Below, in pieces: positions 44,001 to 52,291 of a DNA stretch of 64,000 nt. The DNA comes from Serripes groenlandicus (taxonomy: Eukaryota > Mollusca > Bivalvia > Cardiida > Cardiidae): positions 18,314,489-18,378,488 of the forward strand of contig JASEVX010000003.1 of NCBI GenBank assembly GCA_031761405.1, in the 5' to 3' direction. A program made the translations under genes and the position numbers. Below the pieces are notes generated by a model, which searched no databases, was not told the origin of the DNA, and saw only the letters and a list, made by a program, of their open reading frames with translations. Position 1 is the first letter of the stretch; the number at the start of each line of letters is the position of its first letter.

Positions 44001-47000
44001 ATTTTCTTTCAATATGACCTAGTAACCTAGCCATGCTTACCAACCTTTTCTCATTCTCTAGGGGGAGTTTCATGATCTCAAAGTGAGAGATTGGGGTTTG
44101 AAGGGGGAGATTTTCAGTGTGATGAATTTAACAGGAGAAATTTTCACGAAAGAACGGAATTTAGATAACTATGCAGGAGACAATACTTTCAATATTTATA
44201 GGAAAAGAATAAAATAGACTCATTTTGAGAATGTTTTCTATTTAACAGAATATTTTCAACTGTATGTTAGCATTTAAATATTATTTTGGCACGTTTTCAA
44301 ATTCATGCATTAATATTAAAACAAGAGGCCCATGAGGGCCTATGCTCTACTGGTATGGTTCTTTGGTCATTTTCAATCCAGAGCATGTATGTATGGTGAA
44401 GATCGGATAGTAAATGGAGGCTCTTTTGTGTTCACAAGCTGTATTATAGCAATTTTTACAATTTCATGGACCATAATCCAATCTTGCATGGGCGGATCTG
44501 GCTGATTTTCAAAAGGAACCAAGCTCTCATCAATATTTAACTACTATCTAAGTTTGGTGAAGATCAGATAGTAAATGGAGCCTCTATTGTGTTCACATGC
44601 TCAATTATAGCAATTTGGACAATTTCAAGGGCCATAATCCAGTCTTGCATGGGCGGATCTGGCTGGTTTACAAAAGGAACTGAGCTCTCATGGATATCTA
44701 ACTACTGTATAAGTTTGGTTGAGATACAATCAAAAGTGAAGACTGTATCGTGTTAACAAGCTCTTTTATAGCAATTTTGACCATTTCAAGGGCCATAATC
44801 CAGTCATGCATGGGCGGATCTGGCTGGTTTTCGAAAGGAACCGAGCTCTTATGGATATCTAACTACTGTATAAGTTTAGTTGAGATACAATAAAAAAAGA
44901 AGACTGTATCGTGTTAACAAGCTCTTTTATAGCAATTTTGACCATTTCAAGGGCCATAATCCAGTCATGCATGGGCGGATCTGGCTGGTTTTCGAAAGGA
45001 ACCGAGCTCTCATAGATATCTAACTACTGTATAAGTTTAGTTGAGATACAATCAAAAGTGAAGACTGTATCGTGTTAACAAGAAATCGTTTACGGACGGA
45101 CGCACGGACGACGGACAAATCGCCACGACATAAGCCCTTCTGGCCTTTGGCCAGTAGAGCTAAAAACCTTTTAATTGTGGTTATCTAGAAAATCAAGCAA
45201 GTTGTCTGTTGTGTCAATGACTTTTCATATTGCATCCAAGAAAGAAAAATCTTAACCACATTTAGATTAGACCTACTTTTGAATGAAATACTGAGTACCA
45301 ATTGAATCTTTGTTAATCTAATGACACAGGGAGAAATAATTTAGTTGACAGATTTAAAAAAACAAGAGGGCCATGATGGCCCTGGATCGGTCACCTTAAT
45401 TATACAATGTACTGCAATGTAAAACACATCAAGACAATTATTCTGAATGCAACCTCCACAATGTTAACAAGATGATTTTCCTTCATTTGGCCTAGTGATC
45501 TATATTTTGTTACCTGATATGACCTATATTCCAACATGGACTAGATATCATCAAGACAACATTCTGACAAAGTTTCAACTTGCTCAAAGTAAAAATGCGG
45601 CCTCCGGAGTTTGAACAATATTTTCCTTTATTGACCTAGTTTCTAATCCAATATGACCCATATTCGAACTTGACCTAGATATAATTCAGACAAACATTCT
45701 GACCAAATTTCAAGCTGCTGAAGCAAAAAATGTGGCATCCAAAGTGTTCACAACATTTTCCTTCAATTTGATCTAGTGACCTAGTTTTTGACCCAGCATG
45801 ACCCATATTTGAACTTGGCCTACATATCATCAAGAAAAACATTCTGATAAAGTTTCATCATGCTGAAATAAAAAATGCAGTATCCAGAGTGTTAACAAGA
45901 TTACCCTTCAATTTGGCCTAGTGACCTAGTTTTTAACCCGGCATGACCCATATCCGAACTTGGCCTAGATATCATTTAGACAAATATTCTGACCAAATTT
46001 CAAGCCTAAGCAAAACATGCTACTTCTACAGATTTTCCCTCAATTTGGCCTAGTGACCTAGTTTCTGATCCAATATGACCCATATTTGAAATGGACCTAG
46101 ATATCTTTAAGACAAACATTCTGCAAAATTTCAAGCTGCTGAAGCAAAAGATGCGGCATCCAAAGTGTTAACAAGATTTTCCTTCAATTTGGCCTAGTGA
46201 CCTAGTTTTTGACCCGGCATGACCCATATTCGAACTTGGCCTAGATATCATTCAGCTCAACATTCTGAACAAATTTCAAGCCGCTGAAGCAAAACATGCA
46301 GCTTCTACAGAGTTAACAAGATTTTCCCTCAATTTGGCCTAGTGACCTAGTTTCTGACCCAATATGACCCATATTTGAACTTGACCTAGATATCTTTAAG
46401 ACAAACATTCTGACCAAATTTCAAGCTTCTGAAGCAAAAAATGCGGCATCCAAAGTGTTAACAAGATTTTCCTTCAATTTGACCTAGTGACCTAGTTTTT
46501 GACCCGGCATAACCCATATTCGAACTTGACATAGATATTTTGAAGACAAACATTCTGAGAAAATTTCAAACTGTTGAACCAAAAATTGCGGCCTCTGGGG
46601 TGTTAACAAGATTTTCCTTCAATTTGACCTAGTGACCTACTTTTTGACCCGATGTGACCCATGTTCGAACTTGACCTACATATCATCAAGACAAACAATC
46701 TGATAAAGTTTCAACATGCTCAAGTTGAAAATGTGGCCTCCAGAGTGTTAACAAGATTTCCCTTCAATTCGACCTAGTGACCTTGTTTTTGACCTCATAT
46801 GGCCCAGTTTCGAACTTGTCCAAGATTTTATGGAGATGAATGTTCTAATAAACTTTCATGAAAATTGGATGTAAAATGTAGCCCGTAGAGTAACAAGCTC
46901 AAATGTTGACGACGCACGACGCACGGACAAAATGTGATCCCAATAGCTCACCTTGCACTTCGTGCATAGGTGAGCTAAAAAGAGAAGAGAGTTTTTACCT

Positions 47001-50000
47001 CACGATCGTGGGGGTGGGGTTACCCTATTCAAATCGTGAGACTCACAATCGAATCTGGAGGGTTGGTAAGCATGCCTAGTTTTTGACCCAATATGACCCA
47101 TATTCAAACTTGGCCTAGATATCATTTAGACAAACATTCAGAAAAAATGTTCAAGCTGCTGAAGAACATAATGAATGAATGTATATTGTTTTATGGCGCA
47201 TCGACAGCTAAGGTCATTTAGCGCGCATTTAAATTTTATTATTCATGTTCCCTGGGTGAACAAACCAGTACTAGGCTAGAAAATGTGCCTTGCCCAAGGG
47301 CACTCCACCATGACCGAATTGCCGCGACCTGAAGAACATAGTGTAGTCTCAAGAGTTTAAACAAGATTCTCCATCAATTTGGCCAAGTGACCTTGTTTTT
47401 GACCTGACATGACCCATATTTGGACTTGTTCTACATATTATCAAGACAAACATTCTGATTAAGTTTCAACATGTTAAAGTTAAAAATGCAGCCTCCAGAG
47501 TGTTAACAACATTTTATTCAATTTGACCTAGTGACCTTTACTGAATTACGACTCTTGGCTGTTGGTGGAGGTAATGATGGTAAAAAGACTTTTGTAAGTG
47601 TTTAAGCTATATCTCTAATTGTTTTGAAAAATTTGATTTGGTATGAATAACTTTAAAAAAATATTTGACAGATTCATGTACTCTTGTCTGTTGATGGAGG
47701 GGTAATGGTGGATAATAAGTATTGTAAGTGTATAAGCTATATCTCTTATGGTTTTGAAAAAAACCTGGGGTGGTACGAAAAACTTAACCAAAATTCCAAG
47801 TCGGAAGAGGGCCATAATTCCTACAAAATCATGGACAAAGAGTCTGTTGATGGAGGTTATGATAGTAAATAAGTTTTGTAAGTGTATAAGCTATATCTGT
47901 AATGGTTTTGAAAAAAAATGAATTGGTACAAAAATCTTAACCAAGGTGTGACACCAATGTCGATGCCGAGTAGTATAGCTAGCCTTTTCTTCGAAAAGTC
48001 AAGTTAAAAATTATCGAAACAAACATTTCTCCTTTTCAAACAATAGTTTTTACATTGTATTAAAATACAGCTACAGATCTGATGGTTTTTTTTTCTTCTT
48101 CATTTCTCTTCAAAGCTAATAAATCTAAAAATATCATATCAAGGCAAGAATTATGTGTAATTAATTGAATGTCGTGTTTACACAGGCTTTGTTCATGTAT
48201 GAAAGAAAGTGTACTAGACAAAGACAAATTGTGTGCACACAAATTTGAAGACAATCTAACAACAACAAAAATGTAGTGTCTCAAAATCCAGCAAATTTCA
48301 TGTTTTTTACCCCAAAAATAGGTTACAGTCAGCATCTATAGCATAAAATGTAGTGAAGGATATATAAGGTGTAACTTTGATCCAAGTTTGAAAGGGCTAG
48401 CATTTATGAAAACAAATGTTTGCCGCCATTGCAGCCGTGTTAAAACCCTTGCTTTCACCCCTTAGTTGTGGAGAAACAAAAACCTTAACCCTTTCCCACT
48501 TGCAGACGCACTTTGATCCATTGAAAGAAGACGAATCTATTCATTAATAAGACTTTCATTTATATCCAATAGAACTGCTGTTATATTGCTAAAATGCTTT
48601 CAAAGTCATCTGCTGCATAAATGTTATATGTGGGAAAGGGGTTAAATTAATTTTAGGCACAAATAAACAACATAAAATGTATATATAAGTTATTTACATA
48701 CTTTAACAAATGGAGTTCCATCTTTTGTTTTCTGATAGAGTGTTTCATGGAAGAGAATAACTCCGCTAATATTCTCGGCAACACGTTTATCCGATGTAAA
48801 GAGAAGTTCTCGGTAGCGACGTCGGTTTTCTTCGGTATTTTCCACACCGATACCCGAGAACCGTTTACCCATCGTACCTGTAAGGCAATAATATTCCAAG
48901 ATTGACATAGGAAAATGGACCTACTGTGTTAGTAAATTATTTAAATAATAATTTGCAATTTCAATTAACCCTTTCCCACATAATTTGTATGACAAATCTG
49001 CAGCAGATTTTTTTTAAAAGAAACCGATATGTTAAATCAATGTAGACGAAAACAGAATTATCAAATAAGAGTTGAAAACAATAGGAGACATTGCATATTT
49101 TGAGCGATTTCTCATTTATCTACAATGTTTATAAAATTCGTCTACTACATCATGTTTATTTTCTTGGATGCAATACGAAAAGTCATTGACACAACAGACA
49201 ACTTGCTTGATTTTCTAGTTAACCACAGCTAAAAGTTTTTTTAATATCAATGCATGGATTTGAAAACATAATAATACTTAATGCTATCATACAGTTGAAA
49301 ATATTCTGTTAAATAGAAAACATTCTCAAAATGAGTCTTTTTTATATCTAAATTCCATTCTAATGTGAAAATATCTACTGTTAAATTCATCGTGCTGAAA
49401 ATCTCCCACTTCAAACCCCAATCTCCGACTATGAGATCATGAAACTCCCCCTTGAGGATGAGAAAAGGTTGGTAATTTATTATTTGTTTTTATTTACCCT
49501 CGCCGTGCAGAATTAACTATTTGGCGAGCAGACAAAGTTAGATACAAGGGAGTCCGGGTGCGATACCCTAGCTCTTTCCGAAAAGACCCCTTGGTTCTTT
49601 TACGTGCCCGGTGTATAGCACCGATACACGCGAGGTTATTTTTCCTGGAAAGGACCAGTACTTAACCTCTAGTTGAGTGGGGATGGTAAGCATGTACATA
49701 TACAACATATACAACAAAATGTGTCAGCAAATGGGAAAGGGTTGCTACTTGTTTGCCAGGAAAAGGTCTCTGACAGGAAATAAATCTACATCTGTAAACT
49801 TAAAAGTATACTTTTGAACAAGAGCTGAAAACAATGTGAGAAAAGGATCATTGCCAATAATAAGTAATTTCGCCTTTTCTTCAAATTTCTCCAAGCGTCT
49901 GACAAGGCATCAGAAAGTGATAAGAGCAGTCTTTAACCCTTCCGTTTTCCACCATTCCTGCAGAAGCAATTGAAAACATTTAGGAAAATGGAGAAATTCT

Positions 50001-50623
50001 TCATAATGAGCAATTTCTCTTTTTTCAACAATTCGATTTTAAAAACTATTCAACAATCATAGAAAGCTTCCTTTATAGAGAAATTTTATATACTTGCCCA
50101 ATTGTTTCAACACATTTATTGTATGTGGCAAAGGGTTAAATGTTTGATCTGTGTTTCAGCAGTCTTTAATGGAGGATTAAATAGAATGCAATTTTGCATT
50201 CATGTTTTTGTTTCCAGAGGGTTTGAAAGGGCAAATTAACCCTTTCCGACATACAAAAGATTTGCAGCAGATGACTGAAAATGTTTCAACAAAAATTGTA
50301 TAAATCATTAAATGCGAGCATAATTATTGAATAGAGTTAAAATATTGTGGAAAAAGGAATTTTTGGTTTTCAACGCTATTCAATAATCATTATGTTCAAT
50401 TGAAGAGATTTTCCATACTTTTGCACATTAAATTTTCATTTCAAAGTCGTCAGATGCAGATTTATTGTATGTGTGAAATGTTTCAAAGTATTTTGTCCAA
50501 AATGACCTTACCTGTGGATTCATCAGCAGCAAGAATCCCTTTGCCCTTGGCTACAATAGCATTGGCGATGTCTCGGAGCTCCTTCTCCTGATCTTTGGTC
50601 AAGTATTGTGGAAAATATGGCAT
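34924..50623 (-). CDS. ALDO: Class I fructose-bisphosphate aldolase (complete, 8 coding exons)
   Basis: Exons in transcript order: 50623-50512, 48877-48702, 43148-43058, 41542-41382, 40764-40681, 39360-39186, 36322-36123, 35016-34924; total 1,092 nt, 363 aa plus stop, the standard length for the family. The enzyme splits fructose 1,6-bisphosphate into DHAP and glyceraldehyde 3-phosphate in cytosolic glycolysis. The Schiff-base lysine is K230 in [11 protein letters not shown]34, K108, K147, R149, E188 and S272 match the known active-site residues (vertebrate numbers one lower), and the protein ends in the conserved C-terminal tyrosine Y363. All introns are GT-AG and phase-consistent. Introns are crowded with MITEs and HINE-like elements. 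Nothing suggests a broken gene. Confidence 0.97.
35154..35383 (+). mobile_element. TTAA MITE, best full-length plus copy
   Basis: 230 bp including TTAA at both ends (35154-35157, 35380-35383). Inner palindrome GCTCAAAACGAGC is perfect. A possible empty site, CTGTATTTTATTGTCTTAAC, is at 35721-35740. Confidence 0.93.
35916..36098 (-). mobile_element. TTAA MITE, 24 bp below aldolase exon 7
   Basis: ATCCTTTTCCCGACAACAAA at left, ATGAAACAAAGGGTTAA at right. It sits in the intron just beyond the exon 7 donor. Confidence 0.75.
36123..36322 (-). CDS. ALDO: Aldolase coding exon 7
   Basis: Acceptor TTTCAG, donor AAG|GTAAAG, phase 1 to 0. Encodes [20 protein letters not shown] and [19 protein letters not shown]. 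Confidence 0.97.
36353..36581 (-). mobile_element. TTAA MITE, full length, 30 bp upstream of aldolase exon 7
   Basis: TTAACCCTTTCCCTCATACA at left, TATGAGGGAAAGGGTTAA at right. On the gene's strand it ends 30 bp before the acceptor. Confidence 0.92.
36927..39061 (-). mobile_element. TTAA MITE, middle layer of the nest
   Basis: Starts TTTACCCTTTCCCTCATAAG, breaks off at TTTTATCAAA (36986), resumes at 38892 with AAAAATGGAAAATCTCTAT and ends GAGGGAAAGGGTTAA. Confidence 0.85.
36987..38891 (+). mobile_element. Helentron/HINE-like element, innermost layer, 10 or more tandem units
   Basis: Starts CAAGAGGGCCATGATGGCCC (perfect hairpin) and CGCTCACCTGA; ends CTCACCTTGAGCAAAGCTCA, GGTGAGCT, then an A run. 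Core units of about 170 bp repeat TCACTATAGCCATATAAGGC, CCTGGCGGCCATGTTTTTCG, ACATGGCTTGAAGGAATCTG and ACATTTCTACAAAATTATTT. Two sub-blocks (near 37850 and 38660) with GTTGCCATGGAAACCAGAAT are themselves duplicated. Confidence 0.88.
39186..39360 (-). CDS. ALDO: Aldolase coding exon 6 (Schiff-base lysine)
   Basis: Acceptor CTTGCAG, donor CTG|GTAAGA, phase 0 to 1. Encodes [20 protein letters not shown]230 is the covalent catalytic residue. Confidence 0.97.
39404..39735 (+). mobile_element. Two fused TTAA MITEs
   Basis: A first copy (39404-39545) runs out at AAAGTCATCCGC and passes directly into the left arm of a second (GCAGCAGACGGCTTTTTCAA, to 39735). The junction lies at the shared CTGCAGCAG palindrome, as expected from recombination between the two termini. 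Confidence 0.65.
39750..39943 (-). mobile_element. TTAA MITE lacking its right terminus
   Basis: TTAACCCTTTCCCTCATGCA at left; ends GCCGTCTGCTT directly against the next copy's TTAA. Confidence 0.88.
39940..40169 (-). mobile_element. TTAA MITE, full length
   Basis: 230 bp with TTAA at both ends; inner palindrome TTGCTCTTTTTGAGCAA. Confidence 0.93.
40166..40364 (-). mobile_element. TTAA MITE abutting the previous copy
   Basis: Shares TTAA 40166-40169 with its neighbour; ends GTCAGAATGAGTTATAA, a worn right end. Inner palindrome ACTGATCATTATCAGT. Confidence 0.75.
40483..40640 (+). mobile_element. TTAA MITE left two-thirds, next to aldolase exon 5
   Basis: TTAACCCTGTCCCTCATATA, ATTATTCATTATGATCCATT and TCACAATATTTTTTAAAT; similarity ends about 40 bp from the exon donor. 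Confidence 0.65.
40681..40764 (-). CDS. ALDO: Aldolase coding exon 5
   Basis: Acceptor TTCGTAG, donor CAG|GTAGGC, phase 0. Encodes [20 protein letters not shown], with E188. Confidence 0.95.
40817..41228 (+). mobile_element. TTAA MITE interrupted by a hairpin-bearing insertion
   Basis: Left part AAGCCCTTTCCCACCTGTAA to AATTTATATCTAGC; after the insertion (about 41031-41210) the right tip CATATATGGAAAGGGTTAA closes it. Lies between aldolase exons 5 and 4. Confidence 0.6.
41031..41210 (+). repeat. Insertion with a 60-nt perfect hairpin and a hammerhead-like motif
   Basis: Begins AACAAGAGCTCATAATGAGG. A 20-bp perfect inverted repeat (41066-41085 with 41106-41125, GTTACTAGTTCAATACTAAA) encloses a second one (TATAACT/AGTTATA). 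At 41148-41184 a GAATT/AATTC stem is followed by CTGAAGA, a GGCC-GTCA-GGCC stem and AAAA, close to a hammerhead core but with the GAAA box changed. Class unknown; a Penelope-type remnant is one idea. Confidence 0.45.
41382..41542 (-). CDS. ALDO: Aldolase coding exon 4
   Basis: Acceptor TTCCAG, donor CAG|GTAAGG, phase 1 to 0. Encodes [20 protein letters not shown] then WR, with K147 and R149. Confidence 0.96.
41566..41648 (+). mobile_element. TTAA MITE centre, next to aldolase exon 4
   Basis: AGAAATCTTTTGAAAACATT, TTTGCACATAATGAGCAATG and TCTCCCCTTC, without ends. Confidence 0.45.
41755..41918 (+). mobile_element. TTAA MITE, short copy
   Basis: TAAACCTTTTCCCAAATACC at left, GTATGTGGGAAAACATTAA at right; inner palindrome AATTGCTCATTATGAGCAAT is perfect. 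Confidence 0.75.
42035..42456 (-). mobile_element. TTAA MITE interrupted by the 42068-42366 element
   Basis: Left GGAATCTGCAGCAGACAACT to AGTCAAAA, right AGTTGCTTGCTGCAGAGGCG and GTATTTTGGAAAGGGTTAA. Confidence 0.68.
42068..42366 (+). mobile_element. TACCCCC-type element, copy 2
   Basis: Starts near AACTAGAACTATCACTGAAG (hairpin TATCA-TGATA) with ATACCCCC; ends with CCCCCTCTTCTTCGAAGGGG then GTATAATTA, a strong terminal hairpin. Opposite orientation to 26347-26625. The general plan (5' hairpin, subterminal inverted repeat, 3' hairpin) resembles the CAAGAG elements. Confidence 0.75.
42520..42628. mobile_element. TTAA MITE centre fragment
   Basis: CAGTTGAAACCATTGTGAGA, TGCTCGTTTTTCTCC and TTTTCAAAAGTTGTCTC. 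Confidence 0.45.
42700..42818 (-). mobile_element. TTAA MITE right half
   Basis: GCAGCAATTTCTCATTTTAC, TGTCTGCTGCTAACTCGTC and CACCTGGGAAACAGTTAG. Confidence 0.6.
42814..43046 (+). mobile_element. TTAA MITE, near full length, 12 bp below aldolase exon 3
   Basis: GTTAGCCCATTCCCAACATA at left, TATGTGGGTAAAGGCTAA at right. It almost touches the exon 3 donor. Confidence 0.85.
43058..43148 (-). CDS. ALDO: Aldolase coding exon 3
   Basis: Acceptor TTTCAG, donor CAAG|GTAAAG, phase 0 to 1. Encodes [20 protein letters not shown], with active-site K108. Confidence 0.96.
43177..43357 (-). mobile_element. TTAA MITE, deleted, upstream of aldolase exon 3
   Basis: ATTATCCCTTTCCCACATAC at left, GAAGCGTCAGAAAGTGTCTG at right; central hairpin lost. 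Confidence 0.72.
43385..43492. mobile_element. TTAA MITE remnant
   Basis: CGACATTCTTCAGCAGACAA and GAGCCAAAATGTGTTTACAG to GGAAAGGCTTAA. Confidence 0.45.
44322..45161 (+). mobile_element. HINE-like element, GCTCTACTGG family
   Basis: Starts CAAGAGGCCCATGAGGGCCT (hairpin) and GCTCTACTGG; ends TTCTGGCCTTTGGCCAGTAG, AGCT, then AAAAA. Core of four units of about 170 bp (GGGCCATAATCCAGTCATGC, ATGGGCGGATCTGGCTGG, AACCGAGCTCT). The paralogous empty site is at 49236-49242. Confidence 0.88.
45363..46976 (+). mobile_element. HINE-like element, CAAGAGGGCC family, about 10 units
   Basis: Starts CAAGAGGGCCATGATGGCCC; ends AGCTCACCTTGCACTTCGTG, CATAGGTGAGCT, A run. Units of about 150-165 bp repeat TTTTCCTTCAATTTGGCCTA, GTGACCTAGTTTTTGACCC and ATTCTGACCAAATTTCAAGC. 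Confidence 0.88.
47163..47345 (-). repeat. SINE-like insertion with target duplication
   Basis: Flanked by CTGAAGAACATAATG / CTGAAGAACATAGTG, a 15-bp direct repeat with one difference. The insert includes TATGGCGCATCGACAGCTAA and CTTGCCCAAGGGCACTCCAC, ending near an AATG-rich tail on the left, so it reads on the minus strand. Confidence 0.65.
48486..48647 (+). mobile_element. TTAA MITE, deleted, 55 bp below aldolase exon 2
   Basis: TTAACCCTTTCCCACTTGCA at left, ATATGTGGGAAAGGGGTTAA at right; internal hairpin missing. Confidence 0.78.
48702..48877 (-). CDS. ALDO: Aldolase coding exon 2
   Basis: Acceptor TTACAG, donor AAA|GTATGT, phase 1 to 0. Encodes [20 protein letters not shown] and [14 protein letters not shown]. 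Confidence 0.96.
48966..49743 (-). mobile_element. TTAA MITE split by a CATGCTTACC element
   Basis: Left TTAACCCTTTCCCACATAAT to AATTCGTCTACTAC; right tip ATGTGTCAGCAAATGGGAAA, GGGTT at 49719-49743. Confidence 0.6.
49160..49700 (-). mobile_element. Second copy of the 44037-47083 TIR element, without the HINE at 44322
   Basis: Inverted relative to the first copy and clearly alike over 49170-49480 (TCAAGCAAGTTGTCTGTTGT, AACAGAATATTTTCAACTGT, AACTCCC and CCAACCTTTTCTCAT on the minus strand). The right end GGATGGTAAGCATG is the other terminus. At the position of the HINE it has just seven consecutive A residues. A further repeat, GAGTCCGGGTGCGATACCCT with TGCCCGGTGTATAGCACC, occupies about 49495-49690. 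Confidence 0.65.
49785..49927 (-). mobile_element. TTAA MITE, worn
   Basis: AACAATGTGAGAAAAGGATC, TAATTTCGCCTTTTCTTC and GGCATCAGAAAGTGATAA. Confidence 0.5.
49932..50139 (+). mobile_element. TTAA MITE
   Basis: TTTAACCCTTCCGTTTTCCA at left, GTATGTGGCAAAGGGTTAA at right; inner palindrome AAATTCTTCATAATGAGCAA. Confidence 0.72.
50237..50484. mobile_element. TTAA MITE, ends 28 bp below aldolase exon 1
   Basis: TTAACCCTTTCCGACATACA at left, TTGTATGTGTGAAATGTTTC at right, next to the exon's donor site. Confidence 0.7.
50512..50623 (-). CDS. ALDO: Aldolase coding exon 1
   Basis: Start ATG at 50623-50621; encodes [20 protein letters not shown] and ILAADEST. Donor CAG|GTAAGG, phase 1. About 21 nt of 5' UTR precede it, up to a TTGTAG acceptor (50645-50647), so a non-coding first exon is expected further right. 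Confidence 0.96.
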
Positions 50624-50706
50624 TTTTCTTTTTGTTCTTTATCACTACAACAGAAACTTAATATTTTAGAACGTTTGAATAATCTCTTTACCTTTGTATA
50701 ACAGTA

Positions 50707-50932
50707 CTCTTAGGCGCTTTCTGACGCCTCTGCAGCAGACGGATTTTGAGAAAATTGTGGCAAAAGGATAATTTACTCATCATGAGCAATTTCTCCTTTT
50801 GCCACAATGTTTCTAATTCTATTCAATGGTTATACCTTCATTTGTAAAGAATTTCTACATTTTTGCCCTGATGGTTACAAAGTCATCTGATGCAAATTTG
50901 TTGTATGTGGGAAAGGGTTAAGAGTTATCTGC
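50707..50932 (+). mobile_element. TTAA MITE lacking the outer left tip
   Basis: CTCTTAGGCGCTTTCTGACG at left, GTATGTGGGAAAGGGTTAA at right, 85 bp upstream of the aldolase start codon, within the 5' intron. Confidence 0.82.
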
Positions 50933-50952
50933 TTTGAAATTATATTTTTTCT

Positions 50953-51066
50953 TCAAAACATTGTGGTTAAAGAAGAAATTGCTTACTATGCACGATTTCC
51001 AATTTTGCAACACTATTTCGACAGTGTTCTACTGCTGATGCGTCAAATTCTGTCTCCATGTTTAAC
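50953..51066 (+). mobile_element. TTAA MITE centre-right fragment
   Basis: TTCAAAACATTGTGGTTAAA, GAAGAAATTGCTTACTATGC and CTACTGCTGATGCGTCAAA. Confidence 0.5.
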
Positions 51067-51498
51067 CCTTTTCCACATGCAGTCACTTTCTGACACATTT
51101 GCAGCAGGCTGCTTTAACCCTTTCCCTCATATAGACACTTTCAGACGCTTCTGCTGCAGACGGCTTTTTGAAAACATAGTGACAAAAGAAGAAATTGCTC
51201 AAAACGAGCAATTTCTCCTTTTGACACAATGTTCTCCACTTTTAGTTTTAGGTTATTACATTATAGAGATTTTCTATTTTTTGACAAAATATGTTCAAAG
51301 TCGTCTGCTGTAGCATTGTCGTATGAGGGAAAGGGTTAAAAAACATTGCGGCAATTGATGAGCAATTTCTCATTTTTACACAATTTTGTCAACGCTATTC
51401 AGTTATTTTATTTTAATTAACAGATTTTTTCAAACTTTTGCAAAGATGTTTTAAAAGATGTCTGCTGCTGAGTTTTTGTATGTGGGAAAGGGTTAAAT
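51062..51498 (+). mobile_element. Older TTAA MITE split at an internal TTAA
   Basis: Left arm 51062-51113 (TTAACCCTTTTCCACATGCA, GCAGCAGGCTGCT) and right arm 51341-51498 (AAACATTGCGGCAATTGATG to GTATGTGGGAAAGGGTTAA) are separated exactly by the younger copy. Confidence 0.85.
51114..51340 (+). mobile_element. Younger TTAA MITE inside the 51062-51498 copy
   Basis: TTAACCCTTTCCCTCATATA at left, TATGAGGGAAAGGGTTAA at right; inner GCTCAAAACGAGC. Both TTAA copies are retained. Confidence 0.92.
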
Positions 51499-51670
51499 TA
51501 CAGAAATATAATTAAATTTAGATAAACATGTATACCAGGATATGAACATATCCGGTTTGGAGAGCTTGGGTAATCATGCAAAAAATAGTAGAAAGAGTAA
51601 AGTAAATAACCCATATTATGTTAACATGAGAATCCGGATATGTTTCTGCTAAATCATTCATCTTTATAAC

Positions 51671-51891
51671 TTAACCCTTTCCCTCATATAGACGCTTTCC
51701 GACGCCTCTGCAGCAGACAGCTTTTTGAAAACATAGTGACAAAAGAAGAAATTGCACAAAACATGCAATTTCTCCTTTTATCACAATGTTTTCCACTTTT
51801 TGTCATAGGTTATCCATTCAATTATGGAGATTTTCTATGTTTTGACAAAATACGTTCAAAGCAGAATTGTCGTATCAGGGAAAGGGTTAAG
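51671..51891 (+). mobile_element. TTAA MITE, full ends, short deletion on the right arm
   Basis: TTAACCCTTTCCCTCATATA at left, GTATCAGGGAAAGGGTTAA at right; AGTCGTCTGCTG is missing between GTTCAA and AGCAGAATTG. Confidence 0.9.
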
Positions 51892-52014
51892 TACTCAGGT
51901 TTCTCCAACTCTTTACCCTCAAGTAAAATTTCTCTAAAAGAGGAGTCTTTTAACGCCTCTGCAGCCAGCATTCATACACATATTTGAAAATATAATGAAA
52001 CAACAGCTTATTAG

Positions 52015-52244
52015 TTAACCCTTTCCCTCATACGACAATTCTGCAGCAGACGACTATGAGTATATTTTGACAAAAATAGAAAATCTCTATAATTGAATGG
52101 ATAACCTATGACTAAAAGTGGAAAACATTGTGGCAAAAGGAGAAATTTATCGTTTTGAGCAATTTCTTCTTTTGTCACTATGATTTCAAAAAGCTGGCTG
52201 CTGCAGAGGCATCAGAAAGCATCTATATGAGGGAAAGGGTTAAG
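52015..52244 (-). mobile_element. TTAA MITE, full length
   Basis: TTAACCCTTTCCCTCATACG at left, TATGAGGGAAAGGGTTAA at right, 230 bp. Confidence 0.92.
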
Positions 52245-52291
52245 CATAACAACATAGCATACCTACTGGCACAGGCAGATAACTTTGCAAA

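Larger units (their letters stand above)
44037..47083 (+). mobile_element. TIR element (CATGCTTACCAACC ends) carrying two HINE-like insertions
   Basis: Left end CATGCTTACCAACCTTTTCT, right end GGAGGGTTGGTAAGCATG; the outer host reads through across them (CCTAG..CCTAGTTTTTGACCC). Without its two insertions (44322-45161, 45363-46976) the element is about 600 bp. A second, inverted copy is at 49160-49700. No ORF. Confidence 0.68.
43652..48005 (+). mobile_element. Composite HINE-like region, outer layer (aldolase intron 2)
   Basis: Starts CAAGAGGGCCATGATGGCCC; core of GACCTAGTTTTTGACCC / GAACTTGGCCTAGATATCA / CAAATTTCAAGCTGCTGAAG units appears before 44036 and again after 47084. The far end (AGCCTTTTCTTCGAAAAGTC then AAGTTAAAAA) is of the GCTGTCGG family, so two elements have probably been joined. 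Contains the 44037-47083 insertion and a SINE. Confidence 0.6.
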
